In this document: positions 1 through 8,741 of the stretch, in pieces
How positions within the stretch are numbered: the stretch's first letter is position 1
How the letters are laid out: every line of letters begins with the position of its first letter
Assembly (NCBI GenBank): GCA_016931355.1
Contig: JAFGEX010000186.1
Coordinates: 1-32,890 of the forward strand
Length of the DNA: 32,890 nt
Direction of reading: 5' to 3'
Source: a bacterium
GTDB lineage: Bacteria; Zhuqueibacterota; QNDG01; JABMRT01
Program-made: the position numbers and the translations under genes
Notes under the pieces: generated by a model
What the model was told of the DNA's origin: nothing
The model's database searches: none
The model's input: the letters and a program-made list of their open reading frames with translations, nothing else

Positions 1-121
1 AAAGGCCCCCCCCCCCCCCCTGCATCGATTCCCGTTCAAGGAGACATGTCCATGTTCGGTAAAGGTAGTGGACGGCACAATACGTTGTCTGGTGACAGGA
101 TTTAACAAGAGCCTTTTCTAA
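1..121 (+). other. window edge with 15-base poly-C tract and possible 3' end of an upstream gene
   Basis: Bases 6-20 are an uninterrupted run of 15 C. One forward frame stays open from the window edge through this run to a TAA at 119-121, which overlaps the ATG at 121 by one base. That arrangement matches the tight gene overlaps used throughout the locus, so this may be the tail of an upstream gene, but the roughly 40 visible residues resemble no family I recognise. The poly-C run could equally be an assembly or gap artefact, because nothing else in the window has such a tract. No clear Shine-Dalgarno sequence precedes the ATG at 121. Confidence 0.25.
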
Positions 122-2061
122 TGTGCGGTATATCTGGTATCGTTGGCAGGCCGGACCGCCAAGCGGTTCAAAGGATGATGAATGCCATGAAACATCGCGG
201 TCCGGATGATCGCGGCATTTATTCGGATTCGGTGTCGGCATTAGGGATGACTCGTCTGGCCGTATTGGATCTCTCTCCTGCAGCCCATCAGCCGATGAGC
301 ACGCCGGACGGCCGTTTTATTATCGTTTACAACGGAGAAATTTATAATTACCGGGAGGAACGGCGCATTTTGGAAAGAAAGGGCCATCTCTTCCATTCGA
401 CCTGCGACACGGAAGTTGTCTTGCGCCTCTTCCAGGAATACGGTCAGGAATGCGTCGGCCGTTTACGCGGCATGTTTGCCTTTGCCGTATGGGATCGACA
501 TGAAAAATGCCTGTTTGCCGCGCGTGATCGTCTGGGCATCAAACCTTTCGTTTACAGCGTCCAGAATGGAAACTTAATTTTTGCCTCTGAGTTGAAGGCG
601 CTTCTTTCCAGCCGGCGGGTTCCCTTCATCATCAGCGAGAAGGGATTGAATCAATACTTGTTCTGGGGTTCCGTACAGCCTCCGGAAACCATCCTTTCCG
701 GTGTCAAAACCTTATTACCCGGTCATTGCTTCTGGTTTAAGGAAGGGAAGATCAGCGAATATCAATATTGGGATTTATGCGGGTCCGATCATCAACAAGA
801 TCCGTGCCGGTGTTATGATGAGTGCAGAGAACGTTTATTGTACGAATTGTCCGAATCCGTTCGCTTGGAATTGGTCAGCGATGTACCGCTGGGTGTATTT
901 TTAAGCGGCGGGTTGGACTCGGCGTCGATCGTCGCCCTGATGAAACGCAGCGGCACCGCTCACATTCATACTTACTCAATAGGCTTTGAAGATAATCGTC
1001 AGATGCCGGATGAAACGAAGGAGGCAAAACAGACCGCTATCCATTTTGGAACCGAACACCAAAGCCTGGTTGTCACCGGTTCAGAAGTTGCCAGGAAATT
1101 CGATGATTTCGTGCTTACGCTTGACCAGCCGAGTGTCGATGGATTGAATACCTTTTTTATTTCGGAATTCGCAAGGAGCGGCGTTACGGTGGCACTCAGT
1201 GGATTGGGAGGCGATGAATTGTTCGCCGGCTACAGCCGTTCCTGGCAGATGTATTGGCGGCGTCAGGGTCAATCGAGGGAAGGGGATCAAAAGTTTTTGA
1301 ATCTTTTTCGAAGCGATTTTGGAAAGTTGTTCGTTCATTTTTTGCCGGACACGGTTAAAAGCCGTTTGTCCGACAGGATGGCGCTCGGAAATGTGTTGAC
1401 AGAATATGCGTTGCGGAGACGGATTTTTCAGCCTGAACAGATCACGCGTTTGCTGAAGCCGCGATTTCGACCAGACAGGGTGTCGATGAATTCCGCGTCC
1501 GCCGACATCGCCTATTTCGATGATCCATCCCTGATGGATACGGTCCGGCGGGTGAGTCGGCTCGACCTTAAAACATTCATGCCCTTTCAACTGTTGCGGG
1601 ATATGGATGCCGTTTCGATGGGACATTCTTTGGAGGTGCGATTCCCTCTCATCGACCATCGGATGATCGAATTTTCCTTCAGAATCCCTTCTTCCTTCAA
1701 ATACGCGCCATCGGGGAAACCAGCCAAAATCTCCGAATCTTCAATGAATTATGCCACCAGTGGAGCAAAAAAAATCCTACTGGAGGCCCTGCGCCGAGAT
1801 TTGCCACCAAATTTTGAGCATCGGAAAAAGAGTGGATTTAAGCTGCCTGTCGAAGATTGGCTGAGAAATGATCTGTCTCATCAGTTAAAGGATCATATCT
1901 TCAATCCTGCGGTTGGGGCCCGTTTGTTTTTCAGGGGAAAAAGTTTGCAATCTCTCTATCATGGATTTTTGCAGGGCAAAGTCCCCTATACCCACCTGTG
2001 GTCCATTTTCGTTTTATTGGCGTGGTATCAACAAATGCTCCGCTTGATCGATAGACCGTGA
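121..2061 (+). CDS. asnB: AsnB-type glutamine amidotransferase (asparagine synthase-like), copy 1
   Basis: This 646-residue class II glutamine amidotransferase has the normal two-domain layout. The N-terminal glutaminase begins Met-Cys-Gly-Ile, with Cys2 as the nucleophile after Met removal, followed by the HRGPDD and YNGEIYNY segments. The C-terminal synthetase carries the ATP-pyrophosphatase loop SGGLDS at residues 262-267 and the later SGLGGDELFAGY and EVRFPLIDH segments. The family transfers glutamine ammonia to an adenylated carboxylate. In polysaccharide loci, homologues such as WbpS are linked to amidation of uronic acids, and the surrounding glycosyltransferases favour that role over free asparagine synthesis (inference). 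It is the first of three such genes here. Its stop overlaps the next gene's GTG start by four bases. The fold is certain; the acceptor substrate is not. Confidence 0.9.
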   Translation: MCGISGIVGRPDRQAVQRMMNAMKHRGPDDRGIYSDSVSALGMTRLAVLDLSPAAHQPMSTPDGRFIIVYNGEIYNYREERRILERKGHLFHSTCDTEVVLRLFQEYGQECVGRLRGMFAFAVWDRHEKCLFAARDRLGIKPFVYSVQNGNLIFASELKALLSSRRVPFIISEKGLNQYLFWGSVQPPETILSGVKTLLPGHCFWFKEGKISEYQYWDLCGSDHQQDPCRCYDECRERLLYELSESVRLELVSDVPLGVFLSGGLDSASIVALMKRSGTAHIHTYSIGFEDNRQMPDETKEAKQTAIHFGTEHQSLVVTGSEVARKFDDFVLTLDQPSVDGLNTFFISEFARSGVTVALSGLGGDELFAGYSRSWQMYWRRQGQSREGDQKFLNLFRSDFGKLFVHFLPDTVKSRLSDRMALGNVLTEYALRRRIFQPEQITRLLKPRFRPDRVSMNSASADIAYFDDPSLMDTVRRVSRLDLKTFMPFQLLRDMDAVSMGHSLEVRFPLIDHRMIEFSFRIPSSFKYAPSGKPAKISESSMNYATSGAKKILLEALRRDLPPNFEHRKKSGFKLPVEDWLRNDLSHQLKDHIFNPAVGARLFFRGKSLQSLYHGFLQGKVPYTHLWSIFVLLAWYQQMLRLIDRP

Positions 2062-3296
2062 CAACGGGATACCACCATATCTTGTATGTTCATCAGGACG
2101 GCCTGATGACCGGCTCGGCGATCAGCCTGCGAAATCTTTTAATGGCTCTGGACAACAAAAAATTTGTCCCTAGAATTTTGTTGGGATCGAACGGTCCGGC
2201 GCAGATCATGTTTGAGTCGCTCGGCATACCCGTCGACGTGGTTTTCATGCGAAAGTTCGCCACCTTTCCGGGGCCCCACTGGTTTCAAAGAAATTTCTTG
2301 CGCGGATTCCTTTCCTTTGCGCCGAACCGGCAATTGTCGGCTTATCTCCGCAAGCATCGACCCGATCTGGTGCACATCAATGACAAATCGTTGTTGGGAC
2401 CGGGGATTGCCGCATCACGCTGCGGATGTCCGGTTGTATGGCATTTAAGGAGCACCTACGCGGTTACGCACTCCCGTTTGAATGCCACCGTTTCCAGAGC
2501 GGTGATCCGTTGTTTCGCCGACCGTCTGATTGCGATATCGGAAGACGAGACAGATGGATTTGAAGATATGGGAAAGCTGGCGGTTATCCATAATTCAGTC
2601 AATTTGAAAGATGCCAGGTTGGCGGCTGGACGCCGCGGGGCTGTTCGTTCCGAATTGGGCATCGCCGAGAATGAAGTAGCGGTTGGCATGATCGGGCAAC
2701 TGAATCAATACCGGGGCGCGTGGGATTTCATCCGGATGGCCGGATTGGCTTTTCAGGAAGAGAAATCCCTGCGTTTCATTGTGATGGGCTCCGTCCCAGC
2801 GGGCGTTCCTATTGGGTCAGCTACGAGCCTGGGACGGGGATCTCACGGCTTCTCACTGGAAAGACAGATATCGAAAATGATCGACCAGGCCGGGATATCG
2901 AACCGGCTGATATTAACCGGTTTCAGGGATGATGCCCTTGCTGTCATTGCCGGCCTGGATATTCTGGTTGTGTGCAACCGTCTGGGTGTGCTGGGGCGGC
3001 CGCCTTTCGAAGCCATGGCAGTGGGCCGGCCGGTTGTGGCCTATGCGGGGGACAGCGGCAGATCCAGTGTCATGAAGGACCGCGTAACGGGTTTTATCGT
3101 GCCGGCGGGTGATCTACAGGCCTTGGCGTCGGCCGTCGTCAAGCTCGCCAGAAATCCCGATCTGCGTAGGCGTATGGGCGTGGCGGGTCAAAGGCACGCC
3201 CGCAAAAATTTCAATCCTGATCACAATGCAAGGGCTGTGGAGCGTCTCTATGCGGAAATTCTATGCCGGGCCGGGAAGGGGAAAACAGCCCAATGA
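2058..3296 (+). CDS. GT4-like glycosyltransferase
   Basis: This 412-residue protein has the GT-B arrangement: an N-terminal Rossmann half starting YHHILYVHQDG and a C-terminal donor half containing PFEAMAVGRPVVAYAGDSG and VTGFIVPAGD. It would transfer a sugar from a nucleotide donor to a lipid-linked glycan on the cytoplasmic face of the inner membrane. In the usual E-x7-E donor motif the second Glu is present (PPFEAM), but the first position is Gly (GVLGRPPFE), a departure seen in some GT4 subfamilies. The GTG start at 2058 sits in a GTGA overlap with the amidotransferase stop, and its own stop makes an ATGA overlap with the next gene, so translation is probably coupled. Donor and acceptor cannot be read from the sequence. 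Confidence 0.85.
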   Translation: MTTGYHHILYVHQDGLMTGSAISLRNLLMALDNKKFVPRILLGSNGPAQIMFESLGIPVDVVFMRKFATFPGPHWFQRNFLRGFLSFAPNRQLSAYLRKHRPDLVHINDKSLLGPGIAASRCGCPVVWHLRSTYAVTHSRLNATVSRAVIRCFADRLIAISEDETDGFEDMGKLAVIHNSVNLKDARLAAGRRGAVRSELGIAENEVAVGMIGQLNQYRGAWDFIRMAGLAFQEEKSLRFIVMGSVPAGVPIGSATSLGRGSHGFSLERQISKMIDQAGISNRLILTGFRDDALAVIAGLDILVVCNRLGVLGRPPFEAMAVGRPVVAYAGDSGRSSVMKDRVTGFIVPAGDLQALASAVVKLARNPDLRRRMGVAGQRHARKNFNPDHNARAVERLYAEILCRAGKGKTAQ

Positions 3297-4390
3297 GTCA
3301 TAGGCCTCTGATTTCAATCTGCATGCCGGTTTTCAACGCAGGACCCTACCTTCAGCAGGCGATTGAAGGCGTGCTGGGTCAGACCTACACCCGCATCGAA
3401 CTGGTGATATGCGATAACGGCTCAAAAGACGACTCGGTGATGATAGCCCGACGCTTCGCCGAGTCGGACAGGCGCGTGCGTTTTATTCAAAACACCTGGA
3501 ACATCGGTTATGCCGGCAACGCCCACAAGGCCATGTCCCTAGGAAAGGGCGAATTTCTTTTGATGCACGGCGCAGACGATTATCTGATGCCTTTCGCATT
3601 AGACCGGTACGTTGAACTGATTCAGCAGGCGGCTGAACCGAAGCGACTGGTTTTAATGTCCGACTTTATCATGGGGGACGCCCAGGGGCACCCCAAGGTT
3701 CGCTACAGCCTTTCAGTGAATAAAATTCAACTGGATGAACTTTCTCCGGACATGACGAAAAACAAACGGCCGGCTTTATGCAGGACTTCCGGGCATTTCA
3801 TTCTGCGCCAGTGCCTGCCGAGGCTGGAAACATATGGCGGCGTGGGTTCTGTTTTGGTGGCGCGGAATCTTTTCGAATCAGTTGAGGGATACGTCAGCAA
3901 TCACTGGTTCAATCCGGATAAGTACTTCATCTACAAGGTTCTCTCACTGGATCCCGAAGTCGTTTGGGTGCGCCGTCCGTTGTATTTTTATCGTGTACAC
4001 GAATTCAACCAACTTTCGCAGCAACAATCGACGGGCACGCTTAAGTGGCTACTGGATGAATACGCCTATACGTTCGAGTTCGATGAAGCGTTTTACGGAC
4101 GATTCGGACAGGGACGGGATAGACTGATCCATTTTTTTATTGATCAGGACTGCCTGAATTCAGCTCTGCGTGAGCTTGCGATCGGCAGTCGCAGGCTCGG
4201 CTTCAGGCAGCTGGCCTTCGCCCTGGCAACCTATCCGGATTCGGCTTGGCACAACCCGAAAACGTACTGGGCGCTGCTCATTTGGCTGTTCGGCCCGCTG
4301 GGGCGGGCCGCATCCTCGTTGGTTTACAGAAAGGGGTGGTGGAAACGGTGGTTCCAACGGGAAGGACCGCTCGAAAAGGCCGGGCAATGA
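3293..4390 (+). CDS. GT2 family (GT-A fold) glycosyltransferase
   Basis: This is a family 2 glycosyltransferase of about 365 residues. The first beta strand LISICMPVFNAGPYL, the segment VICDNGSKDDS and the metal/nucleotide-binding segment HGADDYLMP are typical of inverting GT-A enzymes. The open frame extends upstream to an ATG at 3263, but the ATG at 3293 is preferred. It forms an ATGA overlap with the previous stop, has a purine-rich AAGGGGA stretch upstream and places MSHRPLISI at the N terminus as expected for the family. The C terminus has basic and aromatic segments that may lie on the membrane. It ends in another ATGA overlap with the nucleotidyltransferase-kinase fusion. The linkage formed is unknown. 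Confidence 0.87.
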   Translation: MSHRPLISICMPVFNAGPYLQQAIEGVLGQTYTRIELVICDNGSKDDSVMIARRFAESDRRVRFIQNTWNIGYAGNAHKAMSLGKGEFLLMHGADDYLMPFALDRYVELIQQAAEPKRLVLMSDFIMGDAQGHPKVRYSLSVNKIQLDELSPDMTKNKRPALCRTSGHFILRQCLPRLETYGGVGSVLVARNLFESVEGYVSNHWFNPDKYFIYKVLSLDPEVVWVRRPLYFYRVHEFNQLSQQQSTGTLKWLLDEYAYTFEFDEAFYGRFGQGRDRLIHFFIDQDCLNSALRELAIGSRRLGFRQLAFALATYPDSAWHNPKTYWALLIWLFGPLGRAASSLVYRKGWWKRWFQREGPLEKAGQ

Positions 4391-6009
4391 ATGCTGAAAC
4401 CACCATTGTTCTTTGCGGCGGGCGCATCAATTATTCCAATCTGCCCGTCGCTACCAGCACCTCCAACGCGATGGTTCCGGTCAACGGCAAACCGGTCATC
4501 GGCTGGATTCTGGACGATCTCCTGGCCAAAGGGATCAGCAAGGCCACAATCGTTCTGCGGGCGGAGGATCACCGGCTTAAATTTTTCCTGGAATGGGCTT
4601 ATCCAAAACGTATGGATTTGATTCAGGTCGTCCTGGAAGACGAGGGGACGATCGTTGAATCCCTTCAGGCAGGCTTCAATCGGTCCCCTTCGGGCGGATT
4701 GGTGCGTATCGTATTGGGCGATACCCTGATCACCGATCCATTCGAGGGCGAGGATGATTTTGTCTATGTCGGAACCGTTGAAGAAACGCACCGCTGGTGT
4801 CTCGCGCAAATGGATGAGCAGGGACGGATTTTTGACTACCGGGACAAGCAGGAGGATGCGCCGTCGCCCTACCTCGCATTGGCCGGTTATTATCACCTGC
4901 GACATGGGGACTTTCTGGCCCGATGCATCCAGGAAACCATTTCGGACGGAGGCAGGGAAATCAGCCATGTGCTGACGCGTTACGGTGCGGGCCATCCGGT
5001 TTATGCCCGGTCGGTGCGCACATGGTATGATTTCGGAAATATCGACCGCCTCGTGGCGGCCCGACAGCAGCTGCTCCAATCCCGAATTTTCAATCAGTTG
5101 AACGTGAACCCCCTGCTCGGCACGATCACCAAGATCAGCGCGGATTCCGACAAGCTCAGGGACGAACTGGATTGGTACCTGAACCTGCCCGGCCCCCTTC
5201 AGGTGCTCACGCCGCGCATCCTGAGCCATACCCAAGTGAACGGGAAGCTGCAGATCGTCCAGGAGTATTACGGATACCCGACACTGGCCGAGTTGTACGT
5301 GTACGGCGATCTGCACGCCGATGCATGGCGCGCGATTCTGCGGCGGGTTTTGCTCATTCACCGGGAATTCCGGCGATACAGCGGTGACCTGATGCCCGAA
5401 CATATCGGGCAAATGTACACGGAGAAACCGCTGGAGCGTTTGGGGGTCCTCAGCGGTTCTCATCCATTCTGGAAAAAAATGCTCACCACTGAATGGATAT
5501 CCCTCAACGGCCGCCGGCTGCGCGGCTGGCCGATGTTGGAGGAAACAGTATACCGGCGGTCGGCTGAGTTGGCCGCCAACGCGCCGGTCTCGATCATCCA
5601 TGGTGATTATTGCTTTTCCAATATTTTATTTGACGTCAACAACCAGATCATGAGGCTCATCGATCCTCGCGGCAGTTTCAGCAACAAGGGGATATACGGT
5701 GACGCCCGATATGATGTGGCCAAATTGCGCCACAGCGCTCACGAGCATTATGACTTTATCCTGGCTGATTTGTTCAAGCTGATCGAGAGCGGCACGAGCT
5801 TCGAAACGCGTATATACACCAATCACACGCAACTGGCCGTCGGCGAGGCGCTTGATCGGATGCTGGTCGAGATGAATTACGATTTGAAGGAAATTCAGTT
5901 CATTGAAGGATTGTTATTTGTCTCAATGCTGCCGCTGCATCGTGAGGACAGTCGTCGCCAAAAAATGCTTTTCCTGACGGGACTTTCATTGTTGAATGAG
6001 GTGCTTTGA
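4387..6009 (+). CDS. nucleotidyltransferase-like / aminoglycoside phosphotransferase-like kinase fusion
   Basis: This 540-residue two-domain protein starts at ATG 4387 in an ATGA overlap; a longer frame exists from 4246 but lies inside the previous gene. Residues 1 to about 240 resemble a sugar-phosphate or LicC-type nucleotidyltransferase, with NAMVPVNGKPVIGWILDDL and later YYHLRHGDF and DFGNIDRL. The signature loop is degenerate: after G11-G12 there is no G-T-R, and the usual Pro-Lys is Ser26-Asn27. The C-terminal part is an APH/choline-kinase fold with catalytic H405-G406-D407, N412 and metal-binding D426 in IDPRG, all intact. LicA and LicC give a precedent for a kinase paired with a nucleotidyltransferase. 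The fusion may phosphorylate and activate a small polyol, amino alcohol or sugar for glycan decoration (inference). It overlaps the HAD gene by one base. Confidence 0.75.
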   Translation: MNAETTIVLCGGRINYSNLPVATSTSNAMVPVNGKPVIGWILDDLLAKGISKATIVLRAEDHRLKFFLEWAYPKRMDLIQVVLEDEGTIVESLQAGFNRSPSGGLVRIVLGDTLITDPFEGEDDFVYVGTVEETHRWCLAQMDEQGRIFDYRDKQEDAPSPYLALAGYYHLRHGDFLARCIQETISDGGREISHVLTRYGAGHPVYARSVRTWYDFGNIDRLVAARQQLLQSRIFNQLNVNPLLGTITKISADSDKLRDELDWYLNLPGPLQVLTPRILSHTQVNGKLQIVQEYYGYPTLAELYVYGDLHADAWRAILRRVLLIHREFRRYSGDLMPEHIGQMYTEKPLERLGVLSGSHPFWKKMLTTEWISLNGRRLRGWPMLEETVYRRSAELAANAPVSIIHGDYCFSNILFDVNNQIMRLIDPRGSFSNKGIYGDARYDVAKLRHSAHEHYDFILADLFKLIESGTSFETRIYTNHTQLAVGEALDRMLVEMNYDLKEIQFIEGLLFVSMLPLHREDSRRQKMLFLTGLSLLNEVL

Positions 6010-6371
6010 TGCGTATCGCCATCGATCTTGACGGAACGATCTGCCCGATCAAACAGCCGAACCAGAACTATTCCGATCTGGTACCCTTGCCCGGCGCTGT
6101 GGAACGCCTCCGCGACCTGCGCGCCAAGGGCCACTACATCATCATCCTGACCGCTCGGAACATGGCGACTTGCCAGAGCAACTTGGGAAAGGTCATGAAA
6201 AACGTGGGCAGAATTACCTTGGGATGGCTGGAAAAGTACGGGGTGGAGTATGATGAAATCTATTTCGGCAAACCGAATGCGGAGGTCTATATTGACGATC
6301 GCGCCATCCGATTCCAGGATTGGGCACACATGACGGATGAATTGTTGGAGAACCAGGCGCGCAGCCGGTGA
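6009..6371 (+). CDS. small HAD-family phosphatase, capsule-type (EcbF/BcbF-like)
   Basis: This compact 120-residue HAD hydrolase begins MRIAIDLDGT, with nucleophile and acid/base aspartates D6 and D8. It then has the threonine segment LTARNM and a C-terminal metal-binding motif with paired aspartates in VYIDDRA. It lacks a cap domain, so it is likely to accept small exposed phosphate groups. HAD proteins of this size occur in capsule clusters of Pasteurella and Campylobacter type. The ATG at 6009 overlaps the previous TGA (TGATG); an in-frame TTG lies one codon upstream. Placed between a kinase-nucleotidyltransferase fusion and a canonical nucleotidyltransferase, it probably removes a phosphate from an intermediate in the same precursor pathway (inference). 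Confidence 0.8.
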   Translation: MRIAIDLDGTICPIKQPNQNYSDLVPLPGAVERLRDLRAKGHYIIILTARNMATCQSNLGKVMKNVGRITLGWLEKYGVEYDEIYFGKPNAEVYIDDRAIRFQDWAHMTDELLENQARSR

Positions 6372-6400
6372 AGCAATTTTTATCCCTTTGATCTTTTTTT

Positions 6401-6406
6401 GGAGGA
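6401..6406 (+). promoter_or_regulatory. Shine-Dalgarno sequence deciding a TTG start
   Basis: GGAGGA at 6401-6406 lies seven bases before TTG at 6414, which gives the family-typical N terminus MKIVVPMAGGGTRF. The alternative in-frame TTG at 6399 overlaps this ribosome-binding site and would add residues not expected in the family. Confidence 0.75.
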
Positions 6407-6413
6407 GACGGCT

Positions 6414-7166
6414 TTGAAGATCGTGGTGCCGATGGCGGGGGGAGGAACAAGATTTTCAACGCGAGGGGTGTCCATCCCAAAACCGCTCATCCCGGTGGCG
6501 GGGCGGCCGATGATTGATTGGGCTTTGCAGAGCTTGAAGGATATCGCGTACTCTCAAATTATTTTTGTCGCGTTGCGGGAACACGAGAAAAAGTACGGGG
6601 TGAACGACGTCCTGCAAGAGATCATAGGCGGCCCCTTTCAGCTTATCCTGCTCGACGGTGTGACCGAAGGTCAACTTTGCACGGTTTTATCCGCTCGGCA
6701 ATATCTGGATACCGACGAGGACGTTTTGATCGCCAGTTCGGACACCTATATTCAATCCTGTCTTCATCGGGACATTTCTCAGCGGGCGCCGGGTTGCAGA
6801 GGCCTCATTTCGGTGGCGGATATGCCGGGGGATCGCTGGAGTTTTGCACGGACGGATGAAGACGGGTGGGTTTTGGAGGTGGCCGAAAAAAAACGCATTT
6901 CCAACCATGCCAGTACTGGCTTGTATTATTTCTCGAACGGTCATGAAATGATCACAACAGCCGACGAAATGATCCAAAACCAGGAGAAAACACGCGGCGA
7001 ATATTATGTGATCCCGGTATACCAAAAATTCATCCGCAAGGGATGGCGGGTGCGCATTTCGACAGCGGACGAAATGTGGGACATGGGGACTCCAGAGGCA
7101 CTGGATCATTTTCAGGCATACCTTGTACAGGTCAATGCCGGACAAAGGAAGGATGGAGCTGTCTGA
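6414..7166 (+). CDS. nucleotidyltransferase (sugar-phosphate NTP transferase family)
   Basis: This 250-residue nucleotidyltransferase of the glucose-1-phosphate thymidylyl/uridylyltransferase superfamily has an intact signature loop: G9-G10-G11-T12-R13, then IPKPLIPVAGRPMIDW with the conserved Lys23. The later segment SSDTYIQ holds the expected metal-binding aspartate. It is shorter than RmlA or GalU, about 290 residues in each, and lacks a left-handed helix domain. The start is TTG 6414, chosen from the strong ribosome-binding site. It would make a nucleotide-activated sugar or polyol for the neighbouring transferases. Its intact motif contrasts with the degenerate one in the upstream fusion, so this protein may be the working nucleotidyltransferase of the pair. 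The substrate is not assigned. Confidence 0.8.
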   Translation: MKIVVPMAGGGTRFSTRGVSIPKPLIPVAGRPMIDWALQSLKDIAYSQIIFVALREHEKKYGVNDVLQEIIGGPFQLILLDGVTEGQLCTVLSARQYLDTDEDVLIASSDTYIQSCLHRDISQRAPGCRGLISVADMPGDRWSFARTDEDGWVLEVAEKKRISNHASTGLYYFSNGHEMITTADEMIQNQEKTRGEYYVIPVYQKFIRKGWRVRISTADEMWDMGTPEALDHFQAYLVQVNAGQRKDGAV

Positions 7167-7177
7167 GCGGTCCGCTA

Positions 7178-8605
7178 ATGGTTGATAAACGAGAAGGCCT
7201 GTCGGTCATGGCTTCCAGATTTGCCAGCAGCAGGAAGAATCTTGCCATCAACATCGGCGCGTTGGTGGTCTTGCTGATGGCCATGCTCGGGTCCAATGCA
7301 TTCGGCTCCAAAAACATCCTGTTGCTCCTGGCATTCGTTGTGGCGGTCCTGACCCTCCACTATCCACTGTTTGGCTGGTTGCTCCTGGTGTTTATGATTC
7401 CGTTGGAATCGGCGTTTTTATCGATTGGGGGGGGAGTCGTCACCTATACACGTTTACTCGGGATCCTTCTCTGTGGACTATGGGTCTTAAAGGTCATCGT
7501 TGAACAACGTCCAATCATCATCATACCGTACGCAAAATGGTTTCTGCCCTTGATATTTTGGGCGGTGCTTTCCATAGAGTGGGCCGGTAATGTCAGCCTG
7601 TCGCTGAGCCTTCTGATGACACTGCTGCAGATGTTTGTCTTGGGCTTTGTCATGTACAACGAAGTCCATGATGCCAAACAACTGGGGGCAATGTTATTTG
7701 TATTGATGATGAGCTGTGCGCTGGCCGCAATCATCGGTTATTTTAAAATCGGCAGCATGGACGAGAACTCGTTGTTGAAACTGGGAGGCCAGGGTGTAAA
7801 AGAATATGCCACCATGGTCGGCACAGCGTTCCTGTCCGGCATCATCCTGTTTTCCTTCCGCAGGCAGAACCACGAAAAGATATTTTACATGCTGATATCC
7901 GTTGTCTGCATTTACCCGCTTTTTGCAGCCGGGGAACGCGGCGTTATCCTGGGCCTCGCGGTGGGATGGATTGTGATCACGATGGTCAGCCGTCGCAAAT
8001 TCTCTAAGATTGCTTTTGCATTCCTGATTTGTCTGGCGTTGTACGGATTTTTTCATTTAGCCATACAAAATGAATTGTTGAGCAACTATACGATCAATCG
8101 CTTTCACCTGACCGAGCTCATCAAATCCGGAGGAATGGGACGGATAGACATTCTGAGAGTCGGCCTCAGTATCGTCAAAGACCGACCCATTTTCGGCATC
8201 GGCCTCGGAAATTTTCCGGTGGCCTATCTACGTTATTCGCGCAATCCCATTCTGGGTCGTTACATCGGGCTTGGACCGCACAACGATTTTCTGGGTATCG
8301 CGACGGAGCTAGGAATCATTGGTCTGTTTCTTTTCATCGGTATGATTGTCGATTTATGTGTCCGTATTTTTAGATTATTCCGAGAACCCCTTGATCATGA
8401 AAGATACACCTTGCTGATCTGGCTGTTCGGGCTTTGGTTCTATTGCCTTACGACCAGTATGACGAGTGATTATATTTACCGTAAATTTTATTGGCTGCTG
8501 ATTGCCCTGATCGAGATTGTGATTCGTTTGGCCCAACAACCGCAGAGCCTGATTCCCGATTCACAGCCACACCCCCTTTTTCACCGCGAATCATATAAAA
8601 TATAA
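7178..8605 (+). CDS. O-antigen ligase / polymerase family membrane protein (Wzy_C)
   Basis: This polytopic inner-membrane protein has about 475 residues and roughly ten hydrophobic segments. A periplasmic loop contains the Wzy_C landmarks IVKDRPIFGIGLGNF and, near residue 367, GPHNDFLGIATELGIIG, matching the H-N-x2-L-x4-E-x-G pattern of O-antigen ligases and polymerases. It either polymerises repeat units or ligates the glycan to a carrier in the periplasm; sequence alone cannot separate these. ATG 7178 is used as the start. ATG 7208, with GAGAAGG about ten bases upstream, is a credible alternative, and the open frame back to 7043 overlaps the previous gene. No flippase or chain-length regulator accompanies it in the window. 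It is the last gene of the first block. Confidence 0.87.
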   Translation: MVDKREGLSVMASRFASSRKNLAINIGALVVLLMAMLGSNAFGSKNILLLLAFVVAVLTLHYPLFGWLLLVFMIPLESAFLSIGGGVVTYTRLLGILLCGLWVLKVIVEQRPIIIIPYAKWFLPLIFWAVLSIEWAGNVSLSLSLLMTLLQMFVLGFVMYNEVHDAKQLGAMLFVLMMSCALAAIIGYFKIGSMDENSLLKLGGQGVKEYATMVGTAFLSGIILFSFRRQNHEKIFYMLISVVCIYPLFAAGERGVILGLAVGWIVITMVSRRKFSKIAFAFLICLALYGFFHLAIQNELLSNYTINRFHLTELIKSGGMGRIDILRVGLSIVKDRPIFGIGLGNFPVAYLRYSRNPILGRYIGLGPHNDFLGIATELGIIGLFLFIGMIVDLCVRIFRLFREPLDHERYTLLIWLFGLWFYCLTTSMTSDYIYRKFYWLLIALIEIVIRLAQQPQSLIPDSQPHPLFHRESYKI

Positions 8606-8741
8606 ATTTTAAAATGGTCTTTTCTGGATTGATGATCTCTTTAATAAACAGATGGCTGAAACATATTCGCGAAGGATTTTCCGGTCATCCCAAGGTGAGT
8701 AGAAGTCAGAAAGCGACTGCCAGACTGCAGAAAGGTGAACC

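Noticed and set aside
1081-1659. Minus-strand open frame of 192 codons
   Set aside because: It is antisense to the first amidotransferase gene, with no motifs.
4324-5601. Minus-strand open frame of 425 codons
   Set aside because: It lies wholly antisense to the nucleotidyltransferase-kinase fusion, which has clear motifs. The antisense translation shows no family signature and is a by-product of GC-rich codon use.
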